Source of the DNA: Streptomyces chumphonensis
GTDB taxonomy: Bacteria; Actinomycetota; Actinomycetes; Streptomycetales; Streptomycetaceae
Direction: 5' to 3'
Assembly: GCF_014779715.1 (NCBI RefSeq)
Contig: NZ_JACXYU010000001.1
Span: 682,001 to 746,000, forward strand
DNA length: 64,000 nt
How positions within the stretch are numbered: position 1 is the first letter of the stretch; every line of letters begins with the position of its first letter. The notes beneath the pieces are model-generated. The model made no database searches. It was not told the DNA's origin and was given only the letters and a program-made list of their open reading frames with translations. The translations under genes were made by a program, and so were the position numbers. Below, one piece after another: positions 43,255-52,041 of this stretch.

Positions 43255-44873
43255 TCCGTTTCGAGAACGTCGGGGTGACCTACACGGAGGCCACCGCGCC
43301 CGCCGTGTCGGGCCTCGACCTCACCGTGCCCGAGGGCGAGCTGGTGCTGCTCGTCGGGCCGTCCGGAGTCGGCAAGTCGACTCTGCTGAACGCGGTGTGC
43401 GGCCTGGTGCCGCACTTCACCGGCGGCACGCTCACCGGCCGGGTCACGGTCGACGGCCGCGACACCCGCACCCACCGGCCGCGCGAGCTGGCCGATGTCG
43501 TGGGCACCGTCGGCCAGGATCCGCTCGCGCACTTCGTCACCGACACCGTCGAGGACGAGCTGGCCTACGGCATGGAGTCGCTCGGGCTGCCGCCGGCCAC
43601 GATGCGCCGCCGGGTGGAGGAGACGCTCGACCTGCTGGGCCTGGTGGAGCTGCGCGACCGCGCCATCACCACCCTCTCGGGCGGCCAGCAGCAGCGGGTG
43701 GCGATCGGTTCGGTCCTCACCACGCACCCGAAGGTCCTCGTCCTGGACGAACCGACGTCCGCGCTCGACCCGGGCGCCGCCGAGGAGGTGCTGGCCGTGC
43801 TGCAACGCCTCGTGCACGACCTCGGCACCACGGTGCTGATGGCCGAACACCGGCTGGAACGCGTCGTCCAGTACGCCGACCAGGTGCTGCTCCTGCCCGA
43901 ACGCGGCGCGCCCGCCAGGCTCGGGGCGCCCGAGGCGCTCCTGGCCGACTCCCCCGTCCGGCCGCCCGTGGTGGAACTCGGCCGGCTCGCGGGGTGGCAC
44001 CCGCTGCCGCTGTCGGTGCGGGACGCCCGGCGCCGCGCAGGCCCGCTGCGGGAGCGGCTGGCCCCGCACACGCCCGGCGCGCCCGACATGCCGCAGGACC
44101 CCACGGCCGCCGGGCCCGTCGCCGAGGTCACGGCGGTGGACGTCCGCCGGGGCCGCGGCACGGTCCTGCACGATGTCGGCCTCACCGTGCGCCCGGGCGA
44201 GACGGTGGCGCTGATGGGCCGCAACGGTTCGGGCAAGTCGACGCTGCTGCGCACCCTGGTGGGGCTGCACGAGCCCGCCCGGGGGCGGGTCGCCGTCGGC
44301 GGCCACACCCCGCACCGCACCAGACCCGGACGGCTCCTGCGGCACGTCGGCCTCGTCCCGCAGGACCCCCGCGACCTGCTCAGCGCCGAGAGCGTGGCCG
44401 CCGAGTGCCGGGACGCCGACCGCGACGCCACAGCGCCCCCCGGCACCTGCCGCGCCCTGGTCGCCGAGCTGCTGCCCGGGGTGGACGAGACCCTCCACCC
44501 GCGCGACCTGTCCGAGGGACAGCGGCTGGCCCTCGCGCTGGCCGTCGTCCTCACCGCCGCCCCGCCGCTCGTCCTCCTCGACGAGCCGACCCGGGGCCTG
44601 GACTACGCCGCCAAGCACCGGCTGGTCACCGTGCTGCGCGAGCTGGCCGACCGGGGCCACGCCATCGTCCTGGCCACGCACGACGTGGAGCTGGCCGCCG
44701 AACTGGCGCACCGCGTGCTCGTCCTGGCCCAGGGGGAGGTCGTCGCCGACGGCCCGACCGCCGAGGTGGTCGTCTCCTCACCGGCCTTCTCCCCGCAGAC
44801 GGCCAAGATCCTCGCCCCCCGGCCCTGGCTGACGGTCGGGCAGGTGCGGCGGGCGCTGGAGGGCGCGCCGTGA
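43251..44873 (+). CDS. ECF transporter ATPase, two nucleotide-binding domains in one chain
   Basis: A 540-residue fusion of the two ECF ATPases. The first domain has Walker A LLVGPSGVGKSTLLNAV, Q-loop TVGQDPLAHFVTDTVEDEL, signature TTLSGGQQQRVAIGS, Walker B VLVLDEPTSALDP and the H-switch MAEHRLERV. The second has Walker A LMGRNGSGKSTLLRT, a Q-loop VPQDPRDLL, signature DLSEGQRLALALAV, Walker B LVLLDEPTRGLDY and H-switch LATHDVELAAEL. The fusion fixes an A-A' heterodimer. It starts at GTG 43251 and is coupled to its neighbours by 4-bp overlaps. Confidence 0.95.
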   Translation: MIRFENVGVTYTEATAPAVSGLDLTVPEGELVLLVGPSGVGKSTLLNAVCGLVPHFTGGTLTGRVTVDGRDTRTHRPRELADVVGTVGQDPLAHFVTDTVEDELAYGMESLGLPPATMRRRVEETLDLLGLVELRDRAITTLSGGQQQRVAIGSVLTTHPKVLVLDEPTSALDPGAAEEVLAVLQRLVHDLGTTVLMAEHRLERVVQYADQVLLLPERGAPARLGAPEALLADSPVRPPVVELGRLAGWHPLPLSVRDARRRAGPLRERLAPHTPGAPDMPQDPTAAGPVAEVTAVDVRRGRGTVLHDVGLTVRPGETVALMGRNGSGKSTLLRTLVGLHEPARGRVAVGGHTPHRTRPGRLLRHVGLVPQDPRDLLSAESVAAECRDADRDATAPPGTCRALVAELLPGVDETLHPRDLSEGQRLALALAVVLTAAPPLVLLDEPTRGLDYAAKHRLVTVLRELADRGHAIVLATHDVELAAELAHRVLVLAQGEVVADGPTAEVVVSSPAFSPQTAKILAPRPWLTVGQVRRALEGAP

Positions 44874-45751
44874 CCGCGCGCGGCGACACCCCGCGTCCCC
44901 GCACCGGACGGCAGGACCGTCCGGTGCGGCTGGGCCCCCGCTCGGCCGCCGCCCTGGCCCTCGTCTCGGCCACGGGCGTCGTGGCGTTCGGCTGGCCCCT
45001 GCTGGCCGACTCCGCCTCCGGACTCGCCCACTCCGCCGACGCGCCCTGGCTCTTCGCCGCACTGCTGCCGCTGCTGCTGGCCGTGGTCGTCGCCACCGTC
45101 GCGGACTCCGGCATGGACGCCAAGGCCGTCGCCATGCTCGGCGTACTGGCCGCCGCCGGAGCCGCGCTGCGTCCCCTCGGCGCCGGAACGGCCGGGCTGG
45201 AACCGATGTTCTTCCTGATGATCCTCTCCGGACGGGTGCTCGGGCCCGGCTTCGGGTTCGTGCTGGGCGCCCTGTCGATGTTCGCCGGGGCCCTCCTGAC
45301 CGGCGGGGTCGGACCCTGGCTGCCGTTCCAGATGCTCACCCTGGGCTGGGTCACCATGGGCGCGGGCCTGCTGCCACGCCCGCACACCCTGCGCGGACGG
45401 CGCGAGCTGTGGCTGCTCGCCGCCTACGGCGCCCCCGCCGCGATGGCGTACGGACTGGTGATGAACCTCCAGGGCTGGCCCTACATCGCCGGGCTGGCCA
45501 CCGGCATCTCCTTCGTCCCCGGCGACCCGGCGGCGGAGAACCTGGCCCGGTTCACCGCGTACTGGCTCGCCACCTCACTGGGCTGGGACGTGCCGCGGGC
45601 CGCGCTCACCGTCGTCCTCACCCTCACGGTCGGCGGCTCGCTCCTGCGCGCCCTGCGCCGGGCCACCCGACGGGCCGCCTTCGGGGCCGCCGTGACCTTC
45701 CGGCCGGCGGAGGGCGCCGGGGCCGACGACCGCGTGCGCCCTGCTCCCTGA
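44870..45751 (+). CDS. ECF transporter S (substrate-binding) component
   Basis: A 293-residue membrane protein with about six helices (AALALVSATGVVAFGWPLLA, LLPLLLAVVVATVADSGMD, FFLMILSGRVLGPGFGFVLG, FQMLTLGWVTMGAGLLPR, GLVMNLQGWPYIAG, WDVPRAALTVVLTLTVGGS). The LSGRVLGPGFGFVLGALSMF region is typical of S components. It should bind the vitamin, here inferred to be cobalamin because of the riboswitch. GTG 44870 overlaps the ATPase stop. Its last 177 bp are overlapped by the convergent GT87-PAP2 gene. Confidence 0.9.
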   Translation: MTARGDTPRPRTGRQDRPVRLGPRSAAALALVSATGVVAFGWPLLADSASGLAHSADAPWLFAALLPLLLAVVVATVADSGMDAKAVAMLGVLAAAGAALRPLGAGTAGLEPMFFLMILSGRVLGPGFGFVLGALSMFAGALLTGGVGPWLPFQMLTLGWVTMGAGLLPRPHTLRGRRELWLLAAYGAPAAMAYGLVMNLQGWPYIAGLATGISFVPGDPAAENLARFTAYWLATSLGWDVPRAALTVVLTLTVGGSLLRALRRATRRAAFGAAVTFRPAEGAGADDRVRPAP

Positions 45752-47734
45752 CGCCACCGGGCTTCCCGCGCCGCCCGGACGCGCCGCACGCTGCGCCGGT
45801 ATCACCGGCCGCTCCCCGGCGGACGGCGCGGCGCGCCGGTGCCACCGGCGCGCCGCCGCGAAACCGGCGGCCACGACGGCGGCGCCCCCGACCGCGTCCA
45901 GCAGGTAGTGGTTGGCCGTGCCCATCACCACGACGGTCGTCAGCAGCGGGTAGAGGACGGCCGCGACGCGCAGCCACCGGTTCGACGTCAGCCGCAGGAC
46001 GACGACCGTCGCCCACAGCGACCACCCGACGTGCAGCGAGGGCATCGCCGCGTACTGGTTGGAGATGCCGGTCAGGACGCCGAAGTCCGGGTCGTCGAAG
46101 TCCTGCGGACCGTGCGCGGTGTCCACGTAGCCCAGGCCCGGCATGAGCCGGGGCGGCGCCAGCGGGTAGAGCCAGAAGCCGACGAGCCCGAACAGCGTCG
46201 CGAGGGACAGCGCCGTGCGGGCCCAGCGGTAGGCGGGCGGGCGGCGCAGGTACAGGACGACGAGCAGCGCGATCGGCACCAGGAAGTGGAAGGCGCCGTA
46301 GTAGAAGTTCATGGCCTCGGTCAGCGCCCGCGAGCCCGCCGTGAACCGGTTGAGCCCGTGCTCGACGTCCAGGCCCAGCGGCCGTTCGAGGGCCAGGATC
46401 TGCGCGCCGTGCGCCTCGGCCGCCCCGCGCCCGCCGGCGGCCAGGGACCGCACCCAGGAGTAGACGAAGTAGCCGACGCGGATGAGGAGGAGCTCCAGCA
46501 TCAGGTTCGGGCGGCTGAAGACCCCGGAGGGCTCCGGGCGGGACCACAGGGCGGAGCCGCGCGGGACGAACCGCAGCGCGCAGGCCGCCAGCACCGCCGC
46601 CAGCAGGGGGGCGTTCTGGCCGAACGGGGCGAGCCAGGGGATGTGCGGCACCAGCGCCTCGGCGTCCATCGTCATGACCAGTACGACGAACACCGGCCAC
46701 ACGTAGCGGTCGCTGCGGCGTCGGCCCACCCGGCCGACGGCGGCGAGCAGCACCCACAGCTGCTGGTGCTGCAAGGCCACCGGCGAGACGGCGACGGCGG
46801 CGCAGCCGGTGATCGCGGCGGCCAGCAGCCACTGGCCGTCGCGGGCGTAGAAGACCGCACGGCGCAGGCCGAGCACCGCCACCGCGGCGGCCAGCACCGC
46901 CCACAGCACCAGCTCCGGCGGGCCGGTCAGGCCCAGGCGCAGCAGCAAACCGTGCAGCGACTGGTTGGACAGGCCGTCCGACGCACCGCCCAGGCCGACA
47001 CCGGCGACGTGGTGCGCCCAGTACGTCCACGAGTCCGCCGGGCGCACTGCCCAGGCCAGCGCCGTCACCACGGCGAAGACACCGCCCGCCGCGGCCGCCG
47101 CCCGGCCGCAGGACGAACGGGGCGGTCCGGCCGTCCGCGCCGCCGCCCACAGCGCGGCCGCGAACAGCAGCAACGGCGGCTGGAGCGCGGCGGCGAGGCC
47201 GACGAACGCCCCGGCCGGGCCCGGTCGACGGCGGGCACCGAGGAACCCGGCGAGGACCAGGAGCACGGGCAGGACGCTGGTCTGCCCGAGCGAGAAGGTG
47301 CTGCGGACGGGAGTGGAGACCATGAGCACCGCGATGGCGACGGGCAGTGCCGCGGCAGCCGTCCGGCGCCCGCGCACGTCCGGCAGCGCCCGCACGGCGA
47401 GCGCGGCGACCCCTGCCACGAGCAGCAGGGTGGTCGCCGTCCACACGACGCCCAGCCCCTGCCCGAACCCGGCCAGGGGTCTGAGCACGAGCCCGGCGAA
47501 CGGCGTACCGGTGAAGCCCCCGTCACCGTAGAGCGATCCGTCACCGCTGAGCACGCCGCGCTCGCCCAGCCACACCCACAGGTCCGGCAGCCGCCGCTCG
47601 GGCGGCAGCCGCAGCACCGCCACCGCCTGCCGAGCCAGCAGCACCGCCGCCAGCAGCCACAGCAGCGCCGTGGCGGCGGGCGCAGCGCCCCCGAAGACCT
47701 GCCGACCGGCCCGCTCTCCCGTATCCGCCGTCAC
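45575..47734 (-). CDS. GT87-like glycosyltransferase fused to PAP2-type phosphatase
   Basis: A 719-residue multi-pass membrane protein. The N-terminal two thirds (about 1-390) has DUF2029/GT87 features, a polyprenol-phosphate-dependent mannosyltransferase fold with about ten helices, beginning ATALLWLLAAVLLARQAVAV. The C-terminal part (about 400-640) is an AUR1/PAP2-like phosphatase with PSLHVGWSLWA and TANHYLLDAVGG. A basic, low-complexity tail of about 85 residues (from RRAAPSAGERPVIPAQRAAR) is encoded antisense to the ECF S gene. The start is GTG 47734. The tail probably reflects loss of an earlier stop. Confidence 0.85.
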   Translation of the reverse strand: MTADTGERAGRQVFGGAAPAATALLWLLAAVLLARQAVAVLRLPPERRLPDLWVWLGERGVLSGDGSLYGDGGFTGTPFAGLVLRPLAGFGQGLGVVWTATTLLLVAGVAALAVRALPDVRGRRTAAAALPVAIAVLMVSTPVRSTFSLGQTSVLPVLLVLAGFLGARRRPGPAGAFVGLAAALQPPLLLFAAALWAAARTAGPPRSSCGRAAAAAGGVFAVVTALAWAVRPADSWTYWAHHVAGVGLGGASDGLSNQSLHGLLLRLGLTGPPELVLWAVLAAAVAVLGLRRAVFYARDGQWLLAAAITGCAAVAVSPVALQHQQLWVLLAAVGRVGRRRSDRYVWPVFVVLVMTMDAEALVPHIPWLAPFGQNAPLLAAVLAACALRFVPRGSALWSRPEPSGVFSRPNLMLELLLIRVGYFVYSWVRSLAAGGRGAAEAHGAQILALERPLGLDVEHGLNRFTAGSRALTEAMNFYYGAFHFLVPIALLVVLYLRRPPAYRWARTALSLATLFGLVGFWLYPLAPPRLMPGLGYVDTAHGPQDFDDPDFGVLTGISNQYAAMPSLHVGWSLWATVVVLRLTSNRWLRVAAVLYPLLTTVVVMGTANHYLLDAVGGAAVVAAGFAAARRWHRRAAPSAGERPVIPAQRAARPGGAGSPVASGSRAHAVVGPGALRRPEGHGGPEGGPSGGPAQGAQERAADREGEDDGERGPRHVPAQ

Positions 47735-47879
47735 ACCCGCCCCGTTCGTACGTCCTGTCGGACGTCATTCTCCCCGACGTTTCCCCACTGTTCGCTCCTC
47801 ACCCGGACGCCGCACGCCCCCGGGACACCTGAGCGGCGGTGCCGGGGAGCGCGGCGCGGCGGTGGGGCAGGATGGGGAC

Positions 47880-48206
47880 ATGAGCATCGTGAAGATCAAC
47901 GTCCTGACCGTCCCGGAGGAGCAGCGGGAGGTCCTGGAGCAGCGCTTCGGCTCCCGGGCCGGGGCGGTGGAGAACTCCGACGGCTTCGAGTGGTTCGAGC
48001 TGCTGCGCCCCGTGGAGGGCACGGACCAGTACCTCGTCTACACCCGCTGGCGCGACGAGGAGTCGTTCCAGGCGTGGATGGAGGGCCCGATGAAGGCCGC
48101 GCACCAGCGGGGCGGTGAGGACGCCCCGCAGCAGAGGCCCGCCGCCGCCGGGTCCACGCTGTGGTCCTTCGAGGTCGTGCAGCAGGCGGCGCCCAAGCAC
48201 GGCTGA
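47880..48206 (+). CDS. MhuD-like heme-degrading monooxygenase
   Basis: A 108-residue ABM-fold protein that aligns closely with mycobacterial MhuD (VVKIN...AVENSPGF...LLRPV...FQAW). The three residues that matter in MhuD are all in place: Asn7 (MSIVKIN), Trp66 (FQAWMEG) and His75 (MKAAH), the heme iron ligand. It would cleave the heme ring and release iron; MhuD-type enzymes give mycobilin and do not release CO. The ATG is at 47880, with GGGGCAGGATGGGG upstream. Not part of an evident operon. Confidence 0.88.
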   Translation: MSIVKINVLTVPEEQREVLEQRFGSRAGAVENSDGFEWFELLRPVEGTDQYLVYTRWRDEESFQAWMEGPMKAAHQRGGEDAPQQRPAAAGSTLWSFEVVQQAAPKHG

Positions 48207-48245
48207 CCGCTCACGGGTTCGCACCGGCCCGGGACGGGCCCGCGC

Positions 48246-48950
48246 TCAGCGGGCGGGCCCGTCCACCAGGTCGGCCAGCAGGTCGTCCACCGCCGCGCCG
48301 GGGAAGGACGCGTAGACGAGCGCCGGTTCCTCGCCCAGGATGCCCTCCGTCTCGATGAGGCCCGGGCAGGTCTCCCCCGACTCCACGTCGAAGGACGTCA
48401 CCTCGCGGCCCGTGCGCAGCTCGTGGACGGTGACCTCGAAGGGCTGGGCGTGGAGCGGGTACGCCTCACCCTCCAGGGCGGCGACGCGGTCGCTGTACTC
48501 GCACGTGCCGATGCGCTCCTCCGTCTCCCGACCCCGGGCGCAGGCGACGAGCCGCGCCTCCTCGGGGGTCTTCGGCAGCCACTTCTCGTAGGTCCCGTAC
48601 CCGTCCTCCACGTCGGCGTCGAACTCCACGTCCGAGCGGTCCTGGAGCACGTGGACGACGATGGGGTGCGGCCCCGGCCCGGTGTACTCGGCCGCCTGGT
48701 CCCATCCCTGGCCGCCGCGCTGGTGCTCGTAGCAGAAGACGCGCAGGTCGTCCAGGTCCTCGATCGCTTCCTCCGGGGACGCCGAGGGCGACGGCGAGGA
48801 CGACGCGGGCGGCCGCTCGTCCTCCGCCGGGGCGGCCGTGTCCGGGCCGTCCGAGCAGCCGGCCAGGGCCGCGAGGAGCCCCCCGGCCGTCACGGCGGCC
48901 CACAGGCGGTGAAAGAGCCTCGTGCGCCGTCCGTACCCGTGCCTCGCCAT
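48246..48950 (-). CDS. Putative lipoprotein
   Basis: A 234-residue lipoprotein. A basic N terminus and hydrophobic segment lead to the lipobox LAALAGC (Cys32). A Pro/Ser-rich linker (PPASSSPSPSASPEEA) precedes a domain of about 170 residues with three cysteines (RVFCYEHQ, VACARGR, IGTCEYS) and one more in SGETCPGLIE. The domain carries YEKWLPKTPEEARLVACARG and is of the general actinobacterial type found in secreted hypothetical proteins. Function unknown. Start ATG 48950. Confidence 0.75.
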   Translation of the reverse strand: MARHGYGRRTRLFHRLWAAVTAGGLLAALAGCSDGPDTAAPAEDERPPASSSPSPSASPEEAIEDLDDLRVFCYEHQRGGQGWDQAAEYTGPGPHPIVVHVLQDRSDVEFDADVEDGYGTYEKWLPKTPEEARLVACARGRETEERIGTCEYSDRVAALEGEAYPLHAQPFEVTVHELRTGREVTSFDVESGETCPGLIETEGILGEEPALVYASFPGAAVDDLLADLVDGPAR

Positions 48951-49100
48951 GCGGTGCGTCCCCCTGTGCTCCGGTGCCCGTTCTCCCCCGACACGCCCAG
49001 TGTGCCACCCGTCACCCGCCCGGCCGGGCGGGGGCGGGGCCGGGTCGAAACGGAGGTGACGGCTCCGGTGGATCGCCGCGGCGGGCGGCCGGACGGGGGG

Positions 49101-49625
49101 TCAGAGGCCGAACGGCTCCGGGTACCTGACGGCACCGGCGGGGACCGGCCGGTCGTCGAGGGCGAGGGCGAGGAACGCCTCGGTGGGCCAGTCGTGGCCG
49201 GGCGGGGGCGTCACCCCGAAGTCCGCGCACGGCCGGAAGCCGAAGCGCGGGTAGTACGTGGGGTGCCCGAGGACGACGACCGTGCCCTCCCCCTCGGTCC
49301 GCGCCGCGTCCAGGGCCGCCCGGATGAGGGCCGTCCCCACGCCGCCGCCCTGCCGCTCGGGGACGGTGGCGCAGGGGGCGAGGGCGAGCGCCTCGGCGGA
49401 GGCGATGTGACAGCGGCTCAGCAGCACGTACGCCACCGGCTCGCCCTCGGGCGTCTCCGCCAGCATCGACAGGCCGGGAAGCCAGGCCGGGCCGCCGCGC
49501 AGCGCGTCGACGAGCTCCGCCTCGTGCGGCGTGTCGAACGCCGACCGCAGGATGCGGCGGACGGTCGCGGCGTCCACCGTGTCGCCCGGGATCTCCGCGC
49601 GGAAGTGCCAGTTCTCCTCAGCCAT
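49101..49625 (-). CDS. GNAT family acetyltransferase (YhbS-like)
   Basis: A 174-residue N-acetyltransferase. The acetyl-CoA binding segment is VPERQGGGVGTALIRAALDAARTEGEGTVVVLG in parts and GHPTYYPRFGFRP closes the fold, as in YhbS-type enzymes. The ATG at 49625 has GAGGAT seven bases upstream; an earlier ATG would add eleven residues without a ribosome binding site. Substrate unknown. Confidence 0.88.
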   Translation of the reverse strand: MAEENWHFRAEIPGDTVDAATVRRILRSAFDTPHEAELVDALRGGPAWLPGLSMLAETPEGEPVAYVLLSRCHIASAEALALAPCATVPERQGGGVGTALIRAALDAARTEGEGTVVVLGHPTYYPRFGFRPCADFGVTPPPGHDWPTEAFLALALDDRPVPAGAVRYPEPFGL

Positions 49626-49692
49626 GGCGGCATCCTCGCACGGGAGCGCCCGGCTCACGGGTCGGCGTGGGCGGGTCCGCCCGCGCGCCGGA

Positions 49693-50325
49693 TCAGCCGC
49701 GCGGGGCGCCGGGGCGGCGGCGCAGCAGGAAGGCCGCCAGCGAGCCCGCCGCGAACAGCGCGGCCAGGGAGAGCAGGGTGCCGCCCCAGCTGACGCCGAA
49801 CAACCGGCCCCCGAAGTAGCCCAGGGCGACGCTGTAGCCGGCCCAGACGAAGCCCGCCACGGCCGACCACACCGCGAACGTCCGAGTCTGACGCCGCGTC
49901 GCGCCCGCCGCCATGCTCATCACCGTCCGCCCCGCCGGGGCGAACCGCGCCAGCACCATCAGCGGGCCGCCGCCCCGCCCCAGGGCGTGGCCGAGTCTGC
50001 GCTGGGCCGAGGACAACTGGCCGGAGCGGGCCATCACGGCGGCGAACCGCTCACCTCCGCGCCGGGCGAGGGCGAAGGCGGCCAGGTCGCCGAGGACGGA
50101 GGCGGCGGCGGCGCACAGCAGCAGGAAGAACGTTTCGGGCAACCGGGAGCCCATGCCCACGGCGACGGTGTCGGCGAACCCGGCGGCGGCCGCGGTGGCG
50201 GCGGTCATGAGGAGGATGCCGCTGGGCAGGACGGGCAGGAAGACGTCCAACAGGACGGAGAGCACGACGAGCACGTAGATCCACGGTTCGTAGACCAACG
50301 TTCCCAGCGTTTCCAACACCGTCAC
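49693..50325 (-). CDS. DedA family membrane protein
   Basis: A 210-residue DedA/SNARE-associated-type membrane protein. It opens with a helix starting YEPWIYVLVVLSVLLDVFLP, and contains the family segment GHALGRGGGPLMVLARFAPAGRTVMSMAAGATR in parts, where the Arg residues are conserved. C-terminal helix: LFAAGSLAAFLLRRRPGAP. DedA proteins are proposed lipid carriers (undecaprenyl phosphate flippases) linked to envelope homeostasis. Start GTG 50325; a GAGGAG lies 11 bases before. Confidence 0.9.
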   Translation of the reverse strand: MTVLETLGTLVYEPWIYVLVVLSVLLDVFLPVLPSGILLMTAATAAAAGFADTVAVGMGSRLPETFFLLLCAAAASVLGDLAAFALARRGGERFAAVMARSGQLSSAQRRLGHALGRGGGPLMVLARFAPAGRTVMSMAAGATRRQTRTFAVWSAVAGFVWAGYSVALGYFGGRLFGVSWGGTLLSLAALFAAGSLAAFLLRRRPGAPRG

Positions 50326-50501
50326 TCCCGGTCCCGCTCCTCGGGCGGGAGCCGTCTTCCGCCGTACAGCGTACGCGCGGTTCCCCCACACGGACCGCAG
50401 GGGTTCGCGTGGCGCCGTTCCCGCAGCGCGTTCGGCCCGGGCGGCGGGCACAGTGTCGGCCGTACGGCTCGGACAGGACTCAAGGCGCGAGGGAGCGGGA
50501 C

Positions 50502-51122
50502 ATGCTCAAGGGACCGGCGACGGCGGTCATGGCGGCGGCACTGGCGGTGCTGCCCGCGGCGACGGCGGACCGGGCGGCCGGTGCGGCGGCTCAGACGGCT
50601 CAGACGGCTCAGACGGACGGCACGTACCGGATGACGCGCAGCGCGGAGTTCGCCGTCGCGGAGCGGCAACTCACGCACTCGGCCGTGACGTACGCGCCGA
50701 AGGCGGTGCCCGAGGGCGCCGGAGTGACGGTGCGGCAGCGGCTGGACTCCGACGGCATGACGGTGAGCCTGACCGTCCGGGGCGCGGAGGCGGGCCGGAC
50801 GTTCGGGGCGCACGTCCACACCCGGCCGTGCGGGCCGAGGCCGTTCGACCCCGGCCCGCACTACCAGCACGTCGAGGACCCGGTGCGGCCCTCCGGCGAC
50901 CCGGCCTACGCCAACCCGTGGAACGAGGTGTGGCTCGACCTCACCACCGACGCGCGGGGCACCGGCACCGGCACCTCCCGGCAGACCTGGCGGTTCCGGG
51001 CGGGTGAGGCGCGTTCGGTGACGCTCCACCAGCACGCGACGCGCACGGGGCGCGGGGAGGCGGGCTTCGCGGGCGAGCGCCTGGCCTGCATCTCCGTCCC
51101 CTTCCTCCCCCGGGGCCGCTGA
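50502..51122 (+). CDS. Secreted Cu/Zn superoxide dismutase-like protein
   Basis: A 206-residue secreted protein with an N-terminal signal (AVMAAALAVLPAATA). The SOD-like domain has the copper-site order: GAHVHTRPCG (two histidines), GPHYQHVEDP (two more histidines), SVTLHQHATRTG (histidine) and the C-terminal GFAGERLACISV with a conserved-type Arg. The cysteine pair typical of the fold is visible (RPCG and RLACI). The Asp of the zinc site may be in NPWNEVWLDLT. It may detoxify superoxide outside the cell. ATG 50502 has GAGGGAGC upstream. Confidence 0.8.
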   Translation: MLKGPATAVMAAALAVLPAATADRAAGAAAQTAQTAQTDGTYRMTRSAEFAVAERQLTHSAVTYAPKAVPEGAGVTVRQRLDSDGMTVSLTVRGAEAGRTFGAHVHTRPCGPRPFDPGPHYQHVEDPVRPSGDPAYANPWNEVWLDLTTDARGTGTGTSRQTWRFRAGEARSVTLHQHATRTGRGEAGFAGERLACISVPFLPRGR

Positions 51123-51169
51123 CCGGCCGGCCGGGGCCCGGAACGCCACAGGCCCCGGCCGGCGCCGTC

Positions 51170-51847
51170 TCAGCAGCGGTTGAGGATCGCGGAGAGCGCC
51201 GACTTCTCGGCCGGGTCGACCTTCATGGCGTAGTTGTTCTTCACCCAGACCCACGAGCGCGCGTAGAGGCAGTGGTAGGCGGAGCGGGGCAGCCACTCCG
51301 CCGGGTCCCGGTCGCCCTTGGAGCGGTTGGAGCTCGCCGACACGGCGATGAGCTGCGCGGCGCTGAGGTTGTTGGCGAAGGAGCGCCGCTTGCTCCAGGA
51401 CCAGGAGTGGGCGCCGGAGCGCCAGGCCTCGGCGAGCGGCACGACGTGGTCGATGTCGATGCCGGAGGAGTCGTACAGCGTCACCCCGTCGTACTGCGAG
51501 TACCACCGGCCGCTGACGGCGCGGCACTCGGAGTCCGTCACGACCCCGCTGCCGTCGCGCTGGAGGACGATCTCGCGGGTGTTGCAGCTGTCCCCCTGGG
51601 AGATCCAGTGCGGGAACAGGTCCCGGTCGTAGCCGCTCAGGGAGTCCTCACCGTCGACGGTGAGGCCGGCCAGCATGGTGCGCGCGGTCGCGGCGCTCGG
51701 CGGCGTGGGGGGTGCGGCCTGGGCGGTGGGGGCGGTGGCGACGAGCCCCGCGCCGAGGCCGGCGAGCGCGAGGGCGGTGGCCAGGACCGGACGGGAGTGA
51801 CGCGCGTAGCGTCGGGACGGGCGGGCGGACAGGCGTATGCGGCGCAT
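51170..51847 (-). CDS. Secreted HNH/DUF1524-type nuclease
   Basis: A 225-residue protein with a signal peptide (RPVLATALALAGLGAGLVAT and APTAQAAP). The nuclease core is IDIDHVVPLAEAWRSGA, followed by FANNLSAAQLIAVSASSNRSKGDRDPAEWLP, with the histidine, asparagines and Asp typical of GmrSD-C/DUF1524 HNH proteins of streptomycetes. Four cysteines (DSCNTRE, DSECRAV, YHCLY, ILNRC) may form two disulphides outside the cell. It likely degrades DNA for phosphate or during cell death. Start ATG 51847 with GGGAG upstream. Confidence 0.88.
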   Translation of the reverse strand: MRRIRLSARPSRRYARHSRPVLATALALAGLGAGLVATAPTAQAAPPTPPSAATARTMLAGLTVDGEDSLSGYDRDLFPHWISQGDSCNTREIVLQRDGSGVVTDSECRAVSGRWYSQYDGVTLYDSSGIDIDHVVPLAEAWRSGAHSWSWSKRRSFANNLSAAQLIAVSASSNRSKGDRDPAEWLPRSAYHCLYARSWVWVKNNYAMKVDPAEKSALSAILNRC

Positions 51848-52041
51848 ACGGGCTCCCTGGGGTGAGACCTGCGGCGAGTGGGGGACCGGTGGTGCCTGGA
51901 GGCAGGCTGTTCCCGCCAGATGGCGCACCGGAGGTTCGCGGGTTACAGACTGAAGACATGCTCACGTCAAATCAAGAGGTGTGCGGCCGCCCGCTCACCG
52001 AGGGGGAGGCGCGGGCGCCCCGACGGGCATGTCGTAGGCTG

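Noticed and set aside
45839..48118. Rightward 759-codon frame opposite the GT87-PAP2 gene
   Set aside because: Composition is Gln/Arg/Gly-rich as expected for an antisense shadow; no motif or ribosome binding site.
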